From positions 62,001-126,000 of IMG/VR virus record IMGVR_UViG_3300044712_000991: DNA of 64,000 nt. One strand, given 5' to 3'. The first letter of the stretch is position 1, and every line of letters starts with the position of its first letter. The position numbers were made by a program, and so were the translations under genes. This document shows positions 27,827 to 37,900 of this stretch, one piece after another. The stretch comes from a virus. The notes beneath the pieces were generated by a model. It searched no databases and was not told the origin of the DNA. It saw only the letters and a list, made by a program, of their open reading frames with translations.

Positions 27827-28526
27827 CGCTGTCTCCGAGTTCTATGAGATACGTCTTATAGTCCTCAAGCGATGTGAAGTCAGCCTGAGTCAGGATGCGT
27901 GGGGTTGCCACTTCTGGTGCCGCACCCGCATCTTCTTTCTTGGGTGTGTCATCTACCCTTGGGGTTTCAAAATCAAACCCATCTTCATCCACGACAGTTT
28001 GATCACACGCCGCACACACGTATTCGGCGGTGTTGAAGCGTATCTTTCTATCCTTGTCTCCCAACGCCGTGGTCTGCTTCTTACACACCGCGCACTGGTG
28101 GAGACCCATGACCTTCCGTACCTGCTTGTTCTGAAGTTCTGTGTACAGGGTATACAGGTAGTCCAGAAAGTATTGTTCGAAGTCCTGGATGAACACCCGT
28201 TTGTACTCCACCTCACTTAGGAGGGTCTTGTGCGCCTGATTGTACGCATCGAGGTCTTCCTTGTTGGCCACGGTCTGACCATCTATCGCCCACAACGCCC
28301 TCGCCATGACTTCCTTCTTGAGAGCCTGTTCCTGAGCGGTTGCGGACACGGTGGACACCGCTTCTAGAGCGGACTCTATTTCCTTGACGTTCAGAAGGCG
28401 GAGACTCACCGTACGCCCGCGCCAGGATTCTATACCGTACCACGGTCGAAAAGGCTTTAGGACGGTGATGCCAGATGAACTGAGTGCAGTGAGTTCTGTG
28501 AGGACTTTGAGGATGGAGGTAGACAT
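27795..28526 (-). CDS. tail assembly chaperone-position protein 1 with zinc ribbon, 243 aa
   Basis: The ATG at 28526 with AAGG upstream is chosen; the longer ORF would run through the terminator stem. Residues about 140-180 contain CAVC and CAAC spaced by about 30 residues, a likely zinc ribbon. The N-terminal part is helical with a tail-assembly-like distribution. It is encoded between tail tube and tape measure, the classic place of the G-type chaperone, and overlaps the following ORF. A bacterial tail chaperone with a zinc ribbon is unusual. Confidence 0.6.
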   Translation of the reverse strand: MSTSILKVLTELTALSSSGITVLKPFRPWYGIESWRGRTVSLRLLNVKEIESALEAVSTVSATAQEQALKKEVMARALWAIDGQTVANKEDLDAYNQAHKTLLSEVEYKRVFIQDFEQYFLDYLYTLYTELQNKQVRKVMGLHQCAVCKKQTTALGDKDRKIRFNTAEYVCAACDQTVVDEDGFDFETPRVDDTPKKEDAGAAPEVATPRILTQADFTSLEDYKTYLIELGDSGDTTEPEVHP

Positions 28527-28548
28527 ACGACGTACCTTATACTGTGAG

Positions 28549-28594
28549 GAAGAAAAACACCCGGCGACGTCTTGAGTCGCCATCGCCGGGTGTT
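28549..28594 (-). terminator. rho-independent terminator after tail tube
   Basis: A 12-bp GC-rich stem (arms 28556-28567 and 28583-28594, AACACCCGGCGA with its complement) is followed on the minus strand by TTTCTTCC. It lies 50 bp after the tube gene and before the chaperone gene, so abundant sheath/tube mRNA ends here and only read-through reaches the less needed tail genes. Confidence 0.85.
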
Positions 28595-28643
28595 GTAGTG
28601 GTCATTGCCACGGGTGTAATGAGGGGGAAGTGTTTGAGGTGCA

Positions 28644-29102
28644 CTAGGACATGAAGATGCGCTCTACTTCGAGTGCCACGTTCTCCTTGGTGGTTATCTG
28701 ACCTTCCTGGATGGTCTTTGTCCACGAGGTGATCCAGCACCTGTCGTACGTGATGATACGGGACTCCCCATTGGGTCCCGTGAGTTGCTCGACGATGGTG
28801 ATGGGGTCGCGAATCTGCGCCATGGACTCCCCGAAAATGTTGAACCCGAGTGCCTGAGTGACGCTCTTGTTGTAGGTCTCGATGCGGTCGATGGTGATCT
28901 TGAACTCCGACCTCCCTGGCACAATCTCAAATGTGTCTTCCAGGGTGTTGAGAATCTCACGTACGCGCTCGACAGCACGACTCCCGCTCGGATTGAACCC
29001 CTGAAGGGTACCGATCTCCACGCCGTTCGCCTTGATCGTGTACGCATAACTCACGACGGACTGTGTGTTCGGGATGACTGTGGCTGGATGAATGTTAAGC
29101 AT
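28644..29102 (-). CDS. tail tube protein, 152 aa
   Basis: The ATG at 29102 is preferred (AGGAGAC upstream); the longer ORF prefix is spurious. The protein is of usual tube size, with a beta pattern VVSYAYTIKANGVEIGTLQGF, a helix around VERVREILNTLED, and ITIDRIETYNKSVTQALG. It directly follows the sheath gene and precedes a strong terminator, as expected of the major inner-tube protein in a contractile tail. Confidence 0.85.
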   Translation of the reverse strand: MLNIHPATVIPNTQSVVSYAYTIKANGVEIGTLQGFNPSGSRAVERVREILNTLEDTFEIVPGRSEFKITIDRIETYNKSVTQALGFNIFGESMAQIRDPITIVEQLTGPNGESRIITYDRCWITSWTKTIQEGQITTKENVALEVERIFMS

Positions 29103-29125
29103 GGGCTGTCTCCTATGATTCGATG

Positions 29126-30616
29126 TTAGACGTACGTGCTGACCGTGACGGTGATGTACTTCAACGGATACAGGTACTTGATGGAGCACGTGGCGTTGAT
29201 ACGCCGTGGCTCCTGCGGGTCCTGTACCGCCGTGATCTTGGTCTCACCTGTCGTGGGGTCATCCTTGGTGCCGTACCCGAAAATCTCACCCTCCGTGCGC
29301 ATAGCGTTCAGAATTGACCGGATGGTCGCCTCCACATCCCGTGGAGTGCTCGGGTTGATGGTCTTGCCCTTGTTCGTGTACGTCTCGAACAGCTTGGTCT
29401 CCAACGTACGTTGCACATTGCGCTTCTGACCAATGACACTCTGTTCTTGCGTATCAGCCGATGTGGAGTCGGTGGTGATGGCATCACGGATGGTATTCAC
29501 CCCCGCGACATTCTGCACGACACACACACCACCTGCTCCGAGGGAATCCATCTGGAACATGTCCCACTTCTCTTCCTCGATGGTGAAGCCCACAAGCGTA
29601 GCGCCTGTGATTGGTGTTGACCTCAGGTCTTCCGCCGAGCGACGACCACCGATGGCGCACGCAAGGTACGATGCATCGAGTTCGATGCGGTTGTTGTTCG
29701 AGTCAAAACGCCACACGTACGATGGGGCAGGGACGATAACATCTTCATGCCCGTACGCCGAGGCCTTGCCAAGGTACGATGCGGGAGTCGATGAGTCACC
29801 GATGGTGTCGAACCCTGTAGGGTTGTAGTACGGAGATGCACATCCGTAGAACATCCCGCGCCAGCGACCCTTCATACCCATGAGTTGGGTGTGCTGGAAC
29901 AGGTAGGTCTGCACATCATCCCTGAGAGTACTCGGTGTGAGCGACCCACTCGGGAAGATACACACGATCTCCTCGATGTTGCTCTTCTTGCGGAGTTTGT
30001 CGATGGCATCCCGATAGGCGGCAGCCGTGGGGTTCGTGGATGAGCCCGATACTTGGACACAGATGACTGCGGGGGCACCGTTCTCAAGTGCCAGACTACC
30101 GGCCACTGAGAGGCTTCCCGAGGTGTTGTTCTCTGGACCGAAGAAACTCACGAGGTCGTTTTTGTCGGAGAACGTTGTTGGCAGGAACTGTGTCGAGGGC
30201 ACGCTGTACGAGTAACTCACGTAGTACACACTGCCCGATGCAGGTACACTGCCTGTCGCGACCATCACCGGGTCTTGCGACCAATTGAGGCGACCATCAC
30301 CGACACTTCCGTACATCGATCCGCTGTACAGACTTCCGTACAGACCGGGAATGGCATCGATGTCGTTGCTCGATGATCCTGCGGTATACACGAGACCCGT
30401 GCGTTTGGCGATCTTGGAGATGACCACATTGGTCGTGGGGTATCCTGCGAGATAGTCCGTACCCCCGAGACCGCGTGTGACACTCTCGTCTACAACTGTG
30501 CGAAATGTCGGGCCTGTGCCAACGATGGCAAGAAGGCGTGCGTCCCCTGCGATGTTGATTACACGCGGATTGGGGACAACATTGACATCCACTTTCGGCG
30601 GCGAATATTGACTCAT
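29126..30616 (-). CDS. tail sheath protein, 496 aa
   Basis: The ATG at 30616 with AAGGAGAC is used rather than an upstream one. The sequence has the sheath C-terminal domain layout: ATIRSILNAMRTEGEIFGYGT region preceded by KLFETYTNKGKTINPSTPRD, then YLYPLKYITVTV at the end, the strand that donates to neighbouring subunits. It forms the contractile outer tail cylinder. It is transcribed from a T4-late-like element at 30690-30705 together with the tube gene. Confidence 0.92.
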   Translation of the reverse strand: MSQYSPPKVDVNVVPNPRVINIAGDARLLAIVGTGPTFRTVVDESVTRGLGGTDYLAGYPTTNVVISKIAKRTGLVYTAGSSSNDIDAIPGLYGSLYSGSMYGSVGDGRLNWSQDPVMVATGSVPASGSVYYVSYSYSVPSTQFLPTTFSDKNDLVSFFGPENNTSGSLSVAGSLALENGAPAVICVQVSGSSTNPTAAAYRDAIDKLRKKSNIEEIVCIFPSGSLTPSTLRDDVQTYLFQHTQLMGMKGRWRGMFYGCASPYYNPTGFDTIGDSSTPASYLGKASAYGHEDVIVPAPSYVWRFDSNNNRIELDASYLACAIGGRRSAEDLRSTPITGATLVGFTIEEEKWDMFQMDSLGAGGVCVVQNVAGVNTIRDAITTDSTSADTQEQSVIGQKRNVQRTLETKLFETYTNKGKTINPSTPRDVEATIRSILNAMRTEGEIFGYGTKDDPTTGETKITAVQDPQEPRRINATCSIKYLYPLKYITVTVSTYV

Positions 30617-30689
30617 ACGAGGTCTCCTTACGGCTGTATTCGATGAATAGGGGCAACGGCTTACCATCCTATACTTAACCAAATACAGA

Positions 30690-30705
30690 CCAAATTTATA
30701 GGGGG
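30690..30705 (-). promoter_or_regulatory. late-promoter-like element before sheath gene
   Basis: Minus-strand CCCCCTATAAATTTGG, identical over 16 bp to the element at 48125-48140. TATAAAT resembles the T4 late promoter TATAAATA, which needs no -35. It lies 74 bp before the sheath start in a 101-bp gap that otherwise holds no gene. Confidence 0.65.
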
Positions 30706-30717
30706 AGCACGTTTTTT

Positions 30718-31794
30718 CTACTGATAACTTGTGATGTCCCCACTCACATCGATGTCAAGGATGTGCTGTTCATCGTAATCCACAAACCACTCCGATCTGA
30801 GCTCGACGGTAACGCCCGTGGTGAACACAATGTCGTTGTCGCCACGTTTTCTGTCGGTCATTCCCAGTTTGTTGACCGATTTTACTGAAAAACCTCGGTC
30901 TGTGAGGTACTTCGCACCATCCACATACAACCTAGCGAGGTCTGTGCGCGTGATGTTCGTACTTGCTCGGTTGATGTCCCCATGTTGGGCGAGCCTAGTG
31001 TAGATTTCAGCCAAATCTGCCAAATCTTGAGCTTTTTTCATGCTATTTTTGGCAGAACACTTGATGTTCAGCAGGACTTCATGTGCGCCTCCCATGCGCA
31101 TCACGGGAGAGTACCGCACACCCCCCGCCAAACTGCCTGAGACGAGGTCTCCGAGGGGTGCTGGGGTGATATAACCGTATGTAGAGGTCGTGTCCACGGC
31201 TATTTTGTACACAGACCCCGACTGTGGCGTGAACACCACCCAGTACTCGGTGCCTCTGTTGAGATACACGTGGGGGTAGACCCCCGCAAAGAAGGTTTTG
31301 AGCACCTCGGTGTCGGTATTTTGGATACTTCCAGAGGAGAGTAAGACACTTCCTGTGGAAGTGTATCCTGAGTAGACTTCGATACCAATGTCATCGACAT
31401 TGTACCCCCGTTTCCAGATGAGATCGACCTCGAAACCACTGACAGACCCCGTGACTGTCGAAGGCAAACGAAACGCCACGGGCGCATCCGTGGAGAACTC
31501 CACGAGACCGAGTGAGCGCTCCCCCATGGGATACACCACATCGTACAAATTTTCGATCTGATTGTTGAGGCTCATAGGAACATTCTGCCCCGCGCCTGTA
31601 CTTACGGTCACCACGGGGTAGTGCTCGGCTTCTTCGAAGAATGCTTCGTATACGGTGTCCGTGACAGACCCACTGAGAGACACAATTTCGAGGTCTGTGT
31701 TAGCCCACGGGCCACCGTAACGGTACACCCTTCGCAGGAACTCCACGAATGTGTCCCTCGCCGTTTGTTCGAATCTGTAATAGAGTTTGCTCAT
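30718..31794 (-). CDS. virion structural protein, neck/tail-terminator region, 358 aa
   Basis: A Ser/Gly-rich beta protein with a helical C-terminal third (KNSMKKAQDLADLAEIYTRL). It is immediately before the sheath in transcription order and after a connector-like gene, where tail terminator or neck proteins are encoded. The N-terminal YYRFEQTARDTFVEFLRRVY helix could contact the connector. No specific family is recognised. Start coupled to the upstream stop. Confidence 0.6.
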   Translation of the reverse strand: MSKLYYRFEQTARDTFVEFLRRVYRYGGPWANTDLEIVSLSGSVTDTVYEAFFEEAEHYPVVTVSTGAGQNVPMSLNNQIENLYDVVYPMGERSLGLVEFSTDAPVAFRLPSTVTGSVSGFEVDLIWKRGYNVDDIGIEVYSGYTSTGSVLLSSGSIQNTDTEVLKTFFAGVYPHVYLNRGTEYWVVFTPQSGSVYKIAVDTTSTYGYITPAPLGDLVSGSLAGGVRYSPVMRMGGAHEVLLNIKCSAKNSMKKAQDLADLAEIYTRLAQHGDINRASTNITRTDLARLYVDGAKYLTDRGFSVKSVNKLGMTDRKRGDNDIVFTTGVTVELRSEWFVDYDEQHILDIDVSGDITSYQ

Positions 31795-31796
31795 GG

Positions 31797-32693
31797 CTAT
31801 GCCGAGGTGACGTAAGGAATATTGTATCGAGGATCAGAGGCCTCGATGAGGTTTAGTTTGAAACGCTGACTCACTAGTTCCCTCTGGATGATGGAGTTCG
31901 TGGAATTCACGATTTCATAGCGATGTTCCTGACCATCCGGGCTATCATCAGCCGCTAGCACGAGAATGTCGAAGTCATCCACATAGGGATACCATATCAT
32001 CCACGAGTCCCTGTTCTCGATGACCGTGCGACCTTCATCCATGATCACGATGTCGTTGAGATTTATGGGGAACCTCACGAGCACCTGGTTCGGTCGCTGA
32101 AAGTCATCCCAATGGGAGGACTTGTACTGACTCCACCCAAACACAGACTGTGCTACGCTGTCACCCCGCTTGTTCGCCAAGTCTTCCACGCCATCCTCCC
32201 AAGTAAGGTAGTGGTAGGTGACGTTTGATGTGTCGGTAAACCCTCGATTGAACACCACTTCCACCCGCGTGGGAGAGACATCTCTGCGCTCGACCACTGC
32301 GAACTCGGTGTTCGCTATGATGTCCTCGGGGGTTAACACGCGTGTCATGGGTGTACCCGAGTAATACACATGGATATTGCCCCGACCATTGTTGACATAC
32401 TGCCGCATGTCGGGATGATTGCTACCACCCTCCCAGAGCGTAAGACGATACTGTGCATCCGATACCACCCACGCTGCGGACAGGGGAGTGATGCGAGCGC
32501 CAGGATATCCAACGGGCATCCCCCCTGTCACCTGCTGTATGAGATAGCATGGTGTGGGGGATATCCGCGACTGGATGATGTGCGACTGCTTGATGTACTG
32601 AATGTGCACAGGATCAAGACCTAGACCGTAGTCGTAGCCGAAGCCCGTTGTGCGCGGAGGTAGTTCACCAAGTCGATATGGTGTGTTGTGCAT
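31797..32693 (-). CDS. virion structural protein, head-tail connector region, 298 aa
   Basis: Mixed alpha/beta protein; characteristic stretches include GMPVGYPGARITPLSAAWVV, FSRRDVSPTRVEVVFNRGF-like segment with variant residues, and YVDDFDILVLAADDSPDG. The start overlaps the previous stop (TAATG). Unknown function; the position between neck and fibre genes suggests a connector or adaptor. Confidence 0.6.
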   Translation of the reverse strand: MHNTPYRLGELPPRTTGFGYDYGLGLDPVHIQYIKQSHIIQSRISPTPCYLIQQVTGGMPVGYPGARITPLSAAWVVSDAQYRLTLWEGGSNHPDMRQYVNNGRGNIHVYYSGTPMTRVLTPEDIIANTEFAVVERRDVSPTRVEVVFNRGFTDTSNVTYHYLTWEDGVEDLANKRGDSVAQSVFGWSQYKSSHWDDFQRPNQVLVRFPINLNDIVIMDEGRTVIENRDSWMIWYPYVDDFDILVLAADDSPDGQEHRYEIVNSTNSIIQRELVSQRFKLNLIEASDPRYNIPYVTSA

Positions 32694-32908
32694 TACTGTG
32701 CCCCATTGTTTTTACTTCGAGGAGAGTTCGTAGGGAGTTTCATATGCGAGAAGAGCACGCTCGCGGCGTTCTGGAGTTGTGCTTCCGTCACACTCTGCCC
32801 ATCCTTAGGTGTCTCCCATTCGTGTATATCCTGCCGAAACACAGGCTCATCACTGGTGCTTATCTCTTCGATTATCTCCACGTACACTATTTTGCGTGTC
32901 TCACCCAT
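32693..32908 (-). CDS. hypothetical small protein, 71 aa
   Basis: The ATG at 32908 (MGETRKIVYVE) has GAGGA upstream at normal spacing; a GTG four codons earlier is less likely. An acidic protein with one amphipathic helix (VTEAQLQNAASVLFSHMKL) and a polar tail. It overlaps the next structural gene by one base. No family recognised. Confidence 0.6.
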   Translation of the reverse strand: MGETRKIVYVEIIEEISTSDEPVFRQDIHEWETPKDGQSVTEAQLQNAASVLFSHMKLPTNSPRSKNNGAQ

Positions 32909-32938
32909 GGTGATCCTCACTGTGCGCTGTATGTTGGG

Positions 32939-33313
32939 TTACGTCGGTGACGACCCACCGTTTGGGGACGACTCTCTGGCCCGTGTCTCCATCACAGACT
33001 GCGCCGCCCGTATACCGAGACCCACAAGGAAAAACGTGAGCCAGTTCGCGGGCATGTCGGGTATGATGGTGGCCTTAGTTGCGACCACCACACGCATAAA
33101 GGACACAAAGAACGCCCATGCACCAATGAGCATCACGAGGTTCTTGTGTGATGGTTTGTTCGGCTGCCCAGCAGTTTCCTCGAAGAAACCCTTGAACCAG
33201 TCGAATTGGGCTGACAGCCACGTGCGTGATCCATTGCCACGGACAATAATACCCACGATGGTCAGGAACAACGTAGCCAATATGAATGCGAATAACCAAG
33301 CTGTGATAGTCAT
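32939..33313 (-). CDS. small membrane protein with about three spans, 124 aa
   Basis: The ATG at 33313 is preferred. Three hydrophobic segments appear: TAWLFAFILATLFLTIVGII, NLVMLIGAWAFFVSFMRVV and NWLTFFLVGLGIRAAQS, separated by charged loops, with a polar C-terminus. This is unexpected within a block of virion genes and could be a second holin-like or a membrane-anchoring accessory protein; sequence alone does not decide. Confidence 0.6.
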   Translation of the reverse strand: MTITAWLFAFILATLFLTIVGIIVRGNGSRTWLSAQFDWFKGFFEETAGQPNKPSHKNLVMLIGAWAFFVSFMRVVVATKATIIPDMPANWLTFFLVGLGIRAAQSVMETRARESSPNGGSSPT

Positions 33314-33326
33314 GACGTACTCACGG

Positions 33327-34139
33327 TTAACATATGAAGACCCTGCGTTTTGTACGCACGGGTGATGCTGGTATGAATGCCGCTCCACACACAGACCACT
33401 GCTGAGTTCCACTCATATTCCAATTCAACTGATTGGTGCCAGCGGTGGCACTCTCGATATACACGCCACAACCTATTTCGTTGTCAACATCGTTGTACTG
33501 TAACCACAACTGGGTGTCCACGGCTGACAAATCAGACCCGTTACGAAGACACACCCCCGCTACAAAATCTCCCGCCAAGCAGTTTGGGACATCGATGTAG
33601 GGCACGACGCTCGACACATCATCCGTGGAGAAAGATGATTCAGTACCTGTTCGCACGGGTGTAGTTTGATTGACGTTGGCGAACGTAGATGCCCCAGCAG
33701 TGGCTCCAATAACGAAGTCCGAGAAGGTTACTTCAACATTCGCCGTTATCTCAGGCGGAGCTAACAGATACCACATCGCTGTCTTCCACGAGGTGGTGGT
33801 TATAGATTCTACAATCTTGGTAAGACCCACACCATTGAAGGTCACATTGGTGATTGTAGGATTACCAAACATAGCCACCTCTACAAGCAACACCTTCGAC
33901 TGTCCAGCCGCCACAGTATGGCTGAATATCAGAGATGTTGCATAGGCGGTCGTGTATCCTGTAGATGACGATCCGACAACAGATATGGGAGTAGATTGGT
34001 TCGGTGGCGGGTCTGGGGGTGCAGGTGCAGGAGCTTCAAAAAATTCACCCAAAAGAATGGTTTTCGAAGGACCGTATAACCAAGATGAATCACCACCGCG
34101 TAATCGTGCCCATTGATATTTTTGTAATGTGGTGGCCAT
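33327..34139 (-). CDS. virion beta-sandwich protein, 270 aa
   Basis: After a short basic N-terminus and a proline-rich linker (FEAPAPAPPDPPPNQ) the protein is a beta-rich domain of about 200 residues (SKVLLVEVAMFGNPTITNVT, FNGVGLTKIVESITTTSWKT, MWYLLAPPEITANVEVTF). Such domains resemble surface-decoration or appendage proteins. The C-terminus is basic. AAGGCTA precedes its ATG, and it overlaps the neighbouring stop. Confidence 0.6.
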   Translation of the reverse strand: MATTLQKYQWARLRGGDSSWLYGPSKTILLGEFFEAPAPAPPDPPPNQSTPISVVGSSSTGYTTAYATSLIFSHTVAAGQSKVLLVEVAMFGNPTITNVTFNGVGLTKIVESITTTSWKTAMWYLLAPPEITANVEVTFSDFVIGATAGASTFANVNQTTPVRTGTESSFSTDDVSSVVPYIDVPNCLAGDFVAGVCLRNGSDLSAVDTQLWLQYNDVDNEIGCGVYIESATAGTNQLNWNMSGTQQWSVCGAAFIPASPVRTKRRVFIC

Positions 34140-34957
34140 TAGCCTTGCACTAACTTGAGATCACCCACTAGTGTTCCAGAGGAAGTAGTGCCTGTCATCA
34201 ATATGAAGAACAGGCATGCCTGGTCGTGTACACGAGGGAACCCAAGTTGCGCCCAATCGCGTTCGTTCGGGTAGTTTGCAAGCGGAGCACCTATGGTAGC
34301 GAGCCTTCTCGTGGCCGTTATACCGTAACTTCCAGCCGTGCCTGTAGTGGCGTGGATGATGTTGCCAATGGCGCGTATCTTTTCACCGTTATTGCCAGTG
34401 ATGGGGAAGATACGGCTATCTTGGTTAAGTGGAGACGTCCCACCTATCGTAAGGGTCGTACTTCCCGGGGAACCCGATGCGTTTTCATACGATATGGTTG
34501 CCGTTGCGCCTGTGGTGCCGATGTCGGTGTAAATTTCAAGCCACCATTCGACATCCGAATAATCTGAGGCACCTCTACGGTTGTTCATGTTGCTTGTACT
34601 GCCAGAGACACCCACACCCACCACCTGAGCGGTTGTGGTTGTACCGCTGAGACCCCCCATGTGGGCAAGACGATCGTATACATAGATTGTTGTACCAGAG
34701 TTACTTGAATTTAACATGCCTCTTGCAAAGTAACTCATACTTCCTGTTACGGGGTCTGTAAATAACCACGCTCCGGTCAGCGTGTCATCACATATGGCGG
34801 CCGTACTTGGTATGGCCCCTTGCCCAGGAGTGCCAGTGGCACGCCACAGGGATGTGAATCCTGCCGTACCCTGAGTAGCGATACTTGCCTTGTTGACAAC
34901 CATGGTCTGCCCACTAGCATAAGCGGCAACAATACCATCGAGAGTTGTAATAGCCAT
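34139..34957 (-). CDS. virion structural protein, 272 aa
   Basis: The ATG at 34957 follows GGAGAAC; the longer ORF prefix is rejected. N-terminal MAITTLDGIVAAYASGQ and then a beta-rich body (TGATATISYENASGSPGSTT). Similar N-termini are found on phage head or appendage proteins placed near fibres. It directly precedes the 33327-34139 gene with one-base overlap. Function not assigned. Confidence 0.6.
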   Translation of the reverse strand: MAITTLDGIVAAYASGQTMVVNKASIATQGTAGFTSLWRATGTPGQGAIPSTAAICDDTLTGAWLFTDPVTGSMSYFARGMLNSSNSGTTIYVYDRLAHMGGLSGTTTTAQVVGVGVSGSTSNMNNRRGASDYSDVEWWLEIYTDIGTTGATATISYENASGSPGSTTLTIGGTSPLNQDSRIFPITGNNGEKIRAIGNIIHATTGTAGSYGITATRRLATIGAPLANYPNERDWAQLGFPRVHDQACLFFILMTGTTSSGTLVGDLKLVQG

Positions 34958-34970
34958 ACTTAGTTCTCCG

Positions 34971-37900
34971 TTAGAAATACATATCGCAGTGGAAACTCGT
35001 GACAGCCGCACCCACAGAACCCGAGATAGCCAGCCACACAACGGAACCCGAGGGGATGGCGGATGCACTGAACGACCGCACAATTTGAGGATTTGTGGTG
35101 CTCGTAACTATCGTGGTACCCACGAGAGTACCCGATGCCCTCGATGCTCCGTAGTACACCGAGGCCGTTACAGGAGACCCTCCCGTGAGCACGTACGCAA
35201 TTTCCGAGATAAACAACGGGTTCGGCGTACGGAACCACGTGATGTTGTCCCCCGACACGGGGGAGTCCACGGTGATAGACCGTGGAATGTTCATCTGCGA
35301 GCCCTGTACGGTCAGCGACCCCGAGACGTTCACACTCCCACTCGGGACATGCACGTTGCCCATGAACTTCGTCCACCCCGACTCCCAGCGACCAGTCTCG
35401 CGCCCACCACTGTAGATACTCACGGGCTGCGTGCCCACGACATCCGTGCGACCGATGGTCGTGCTGTCAGTACTTGCCGTACCGAGGAGGAGATTCCCAG
35501 CGGGCTGTATTGTCAGGCTACCTACACTACCCACGACATCGATGGTCGTACTCCCATCTGCTGCCACGGTGGTCTTGTAGTAGTTCGACACATCGTACTG
35601 CGTTTGGGAGGATGTGGTGAAGACCGCCGCGTAGTTCCACACGAGTTGCTTGGTGGTCGCCACGTACCCCGCGAGCGACCCAGACTGCATGAACTCCACG
35701 GTGTACCCCTGGGTCGTTCCAATCTGGAAGGCCTTACCGTAGGCCATGGAGGTAACATACGAGGAAGTCGTTTGGACATCCAAGTACTCACCACTGTTGC
35801 GGGCGATGCGGAAAATCCCCGTATTGCCAATAAAAAGCGTGTGGTTCGTAGGAACATCGGCCACACCTGCTGTGAGTGCTGAACTAATATACACCGACCC
35901 CGTGACCTGGAGGTTGCCCGTTATGCGCTGCCCTGCGGAGAAGGCGTTCACCACATCTGTGCCAGCGAATCCTGTATGACCAGATGTAGCATACGCAAGA
36001 TTTGTGAGACCCGCGTGATCCTTGGTAAGGGAGCCCGTGACGTTCGTGAGCAACGCGCCATCACCAATGATTGAGGAACTAAAGCGAACGGAGCCCGTGA
36101 CCACAAGGTCACCCGTTATCTTCGTCCTCCCAGTGACCACCAATGGGTCTGTCGGAGCCGCCGTGTTTCCCACTCCAAGCCAACCACCCACGATGTTCAA
36201 GTCCGAAGTGCCTGGTATGTACAGACCGTAGGCATTCGAGATATCGGCGGTCTTTACGGGATCGATGTACAGTCCATAGGCTGTAGTTATTGTTGCCGGG
36301 GCTCCGAGACCGTTGCTGACCGTGATGTACTCACCTGCCACTTGATTGTGGTTGCCCGTTGCTCCCCAGAAAGCCACCTCCACCCTGTGACCAATCATCT
36401 GAATAGTGGAGCCCGTCATGGCCTTCGTAGACCTATTCTGCACCGTACTGTATGCCCCAATGTACGCCCCCGATAGGGTGGTGGGAGCCCCAGTGACCGT
36501 ATCGGGTATCATCGCACGGTTGTACGTACCGATAACATTGCCCGATGAATCCAAGGCATCCATTAGCACGGCTTCGTTTTCCTGAGCAATCGCCCATCCG
36601 CTTGAAGCAGGCCACGCAAGTGCAAGCGTATTGGCCGTAGCACGCATACTCCACGCGGAGTACGGGGTGTAGTTCGAGAAGTTTCCAATAGACAGACTTC
36701 CACTTACAACCACGCCTCCCGATATGTGCTGTATGGGGATGAAGGTGTTGCTCACGGCGGTGCCAGCGAAACCAGTGTGACCAGAGGTAGCGTACGGCAA
36801 GTTCGACAGACCCGCATGATCCGTTATGACCGCAGGTAGCCCAGCAAACCTAGAGTTGATACCCGAACTCACATACTGTGCGTGGTCGGAGGATTCAAAA
36901 CCAGTGTGACCGGATGAAGCGTAGTCCAATGCTGTAAGACCCGAGTGGACTGTCACTACAGCAGGTAGCGCATTGAACCGAGAGTTGATACCTGAACTGA
37001 CATACTGAGCATCTGCTGAGGACTGAAAGCCTGTGTGCCCTGATGTAGCATACGCTAGGTTCTGAAGTTCATTGTGGTACTCGTGAATCGAGGAGCTCAC
37101 GCCATTGATACGAGTCACGAGGTTCCCACTCACGAACTGCGCGTTCGTTTGGGATTCAAACCCAGTATGCCCTGATGTAGCGTACGATAGGTTCTGGAGT
37201 TCGTTGTGGTACTCGTGTATTGATGCGCTCACGTTGTTGATACGTGTTACGAGGTTACCACTAACGAACTGAGCATTGGTTTGCGATTCAAATCCAGTAT
37301 GCCCCGAAGATGCATAAGTAAGGTTGGACAGTCCGGCATGGTCGGTAATGACCGCTGGCAAGGCATTGAACCGCGAGTTGATACCAGAACTAACATACTG
37401 TGCATTGGCTGAGGATTCGAAACCCGTATGACCTGAGGATGCGTAGTCCAACGCCGAGAGACTAGAGTGGACGGTCACGACCGCAGGTAGTGCATTGAAA
37501 CGAGCATTGATACCCGAACTCACATACTGTGCATCCGCAGAGGACTGGAACCCTGTGTGGCCCGATGTGGCGTACGCTAGGTTCGTGAGACCCGCATGGT
37601 CTTTGGTGAGGGAACCCGTGACGTTGGTCAGCAGGGAGCCATCCCCTGACAGGGTACCAAGAACTGCTAGCGATCCGCTTACAGTGACCGAGCCTGTAAC
37701 GCGTAGTCCACCCACAGTGACCTGACGGTTGGCGAGGTTCCCCGAGTACTCCTCGCTCGATAGGTGGTAGTACTCTGATGGATAGAGACCTCCTTGTAAG
37801 GTCGTAAGTGAGTTGTGATCTATCGCCGCACCGGAGCCTACAGTATTCACCGAGCCGATGGACAGGAACGTCGGTGTGGCAGCCAAACGGCATTGCCCGG

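Noticed and set aside
30693-30700. Bacteroidetes-type -7 element (TAnnTTTG) in the late element
   Set aside because: TAAATTTG fits by sequence, but no TTTG lies 19-21 bp upstream, and the early promoters are of standard sigma70 type.
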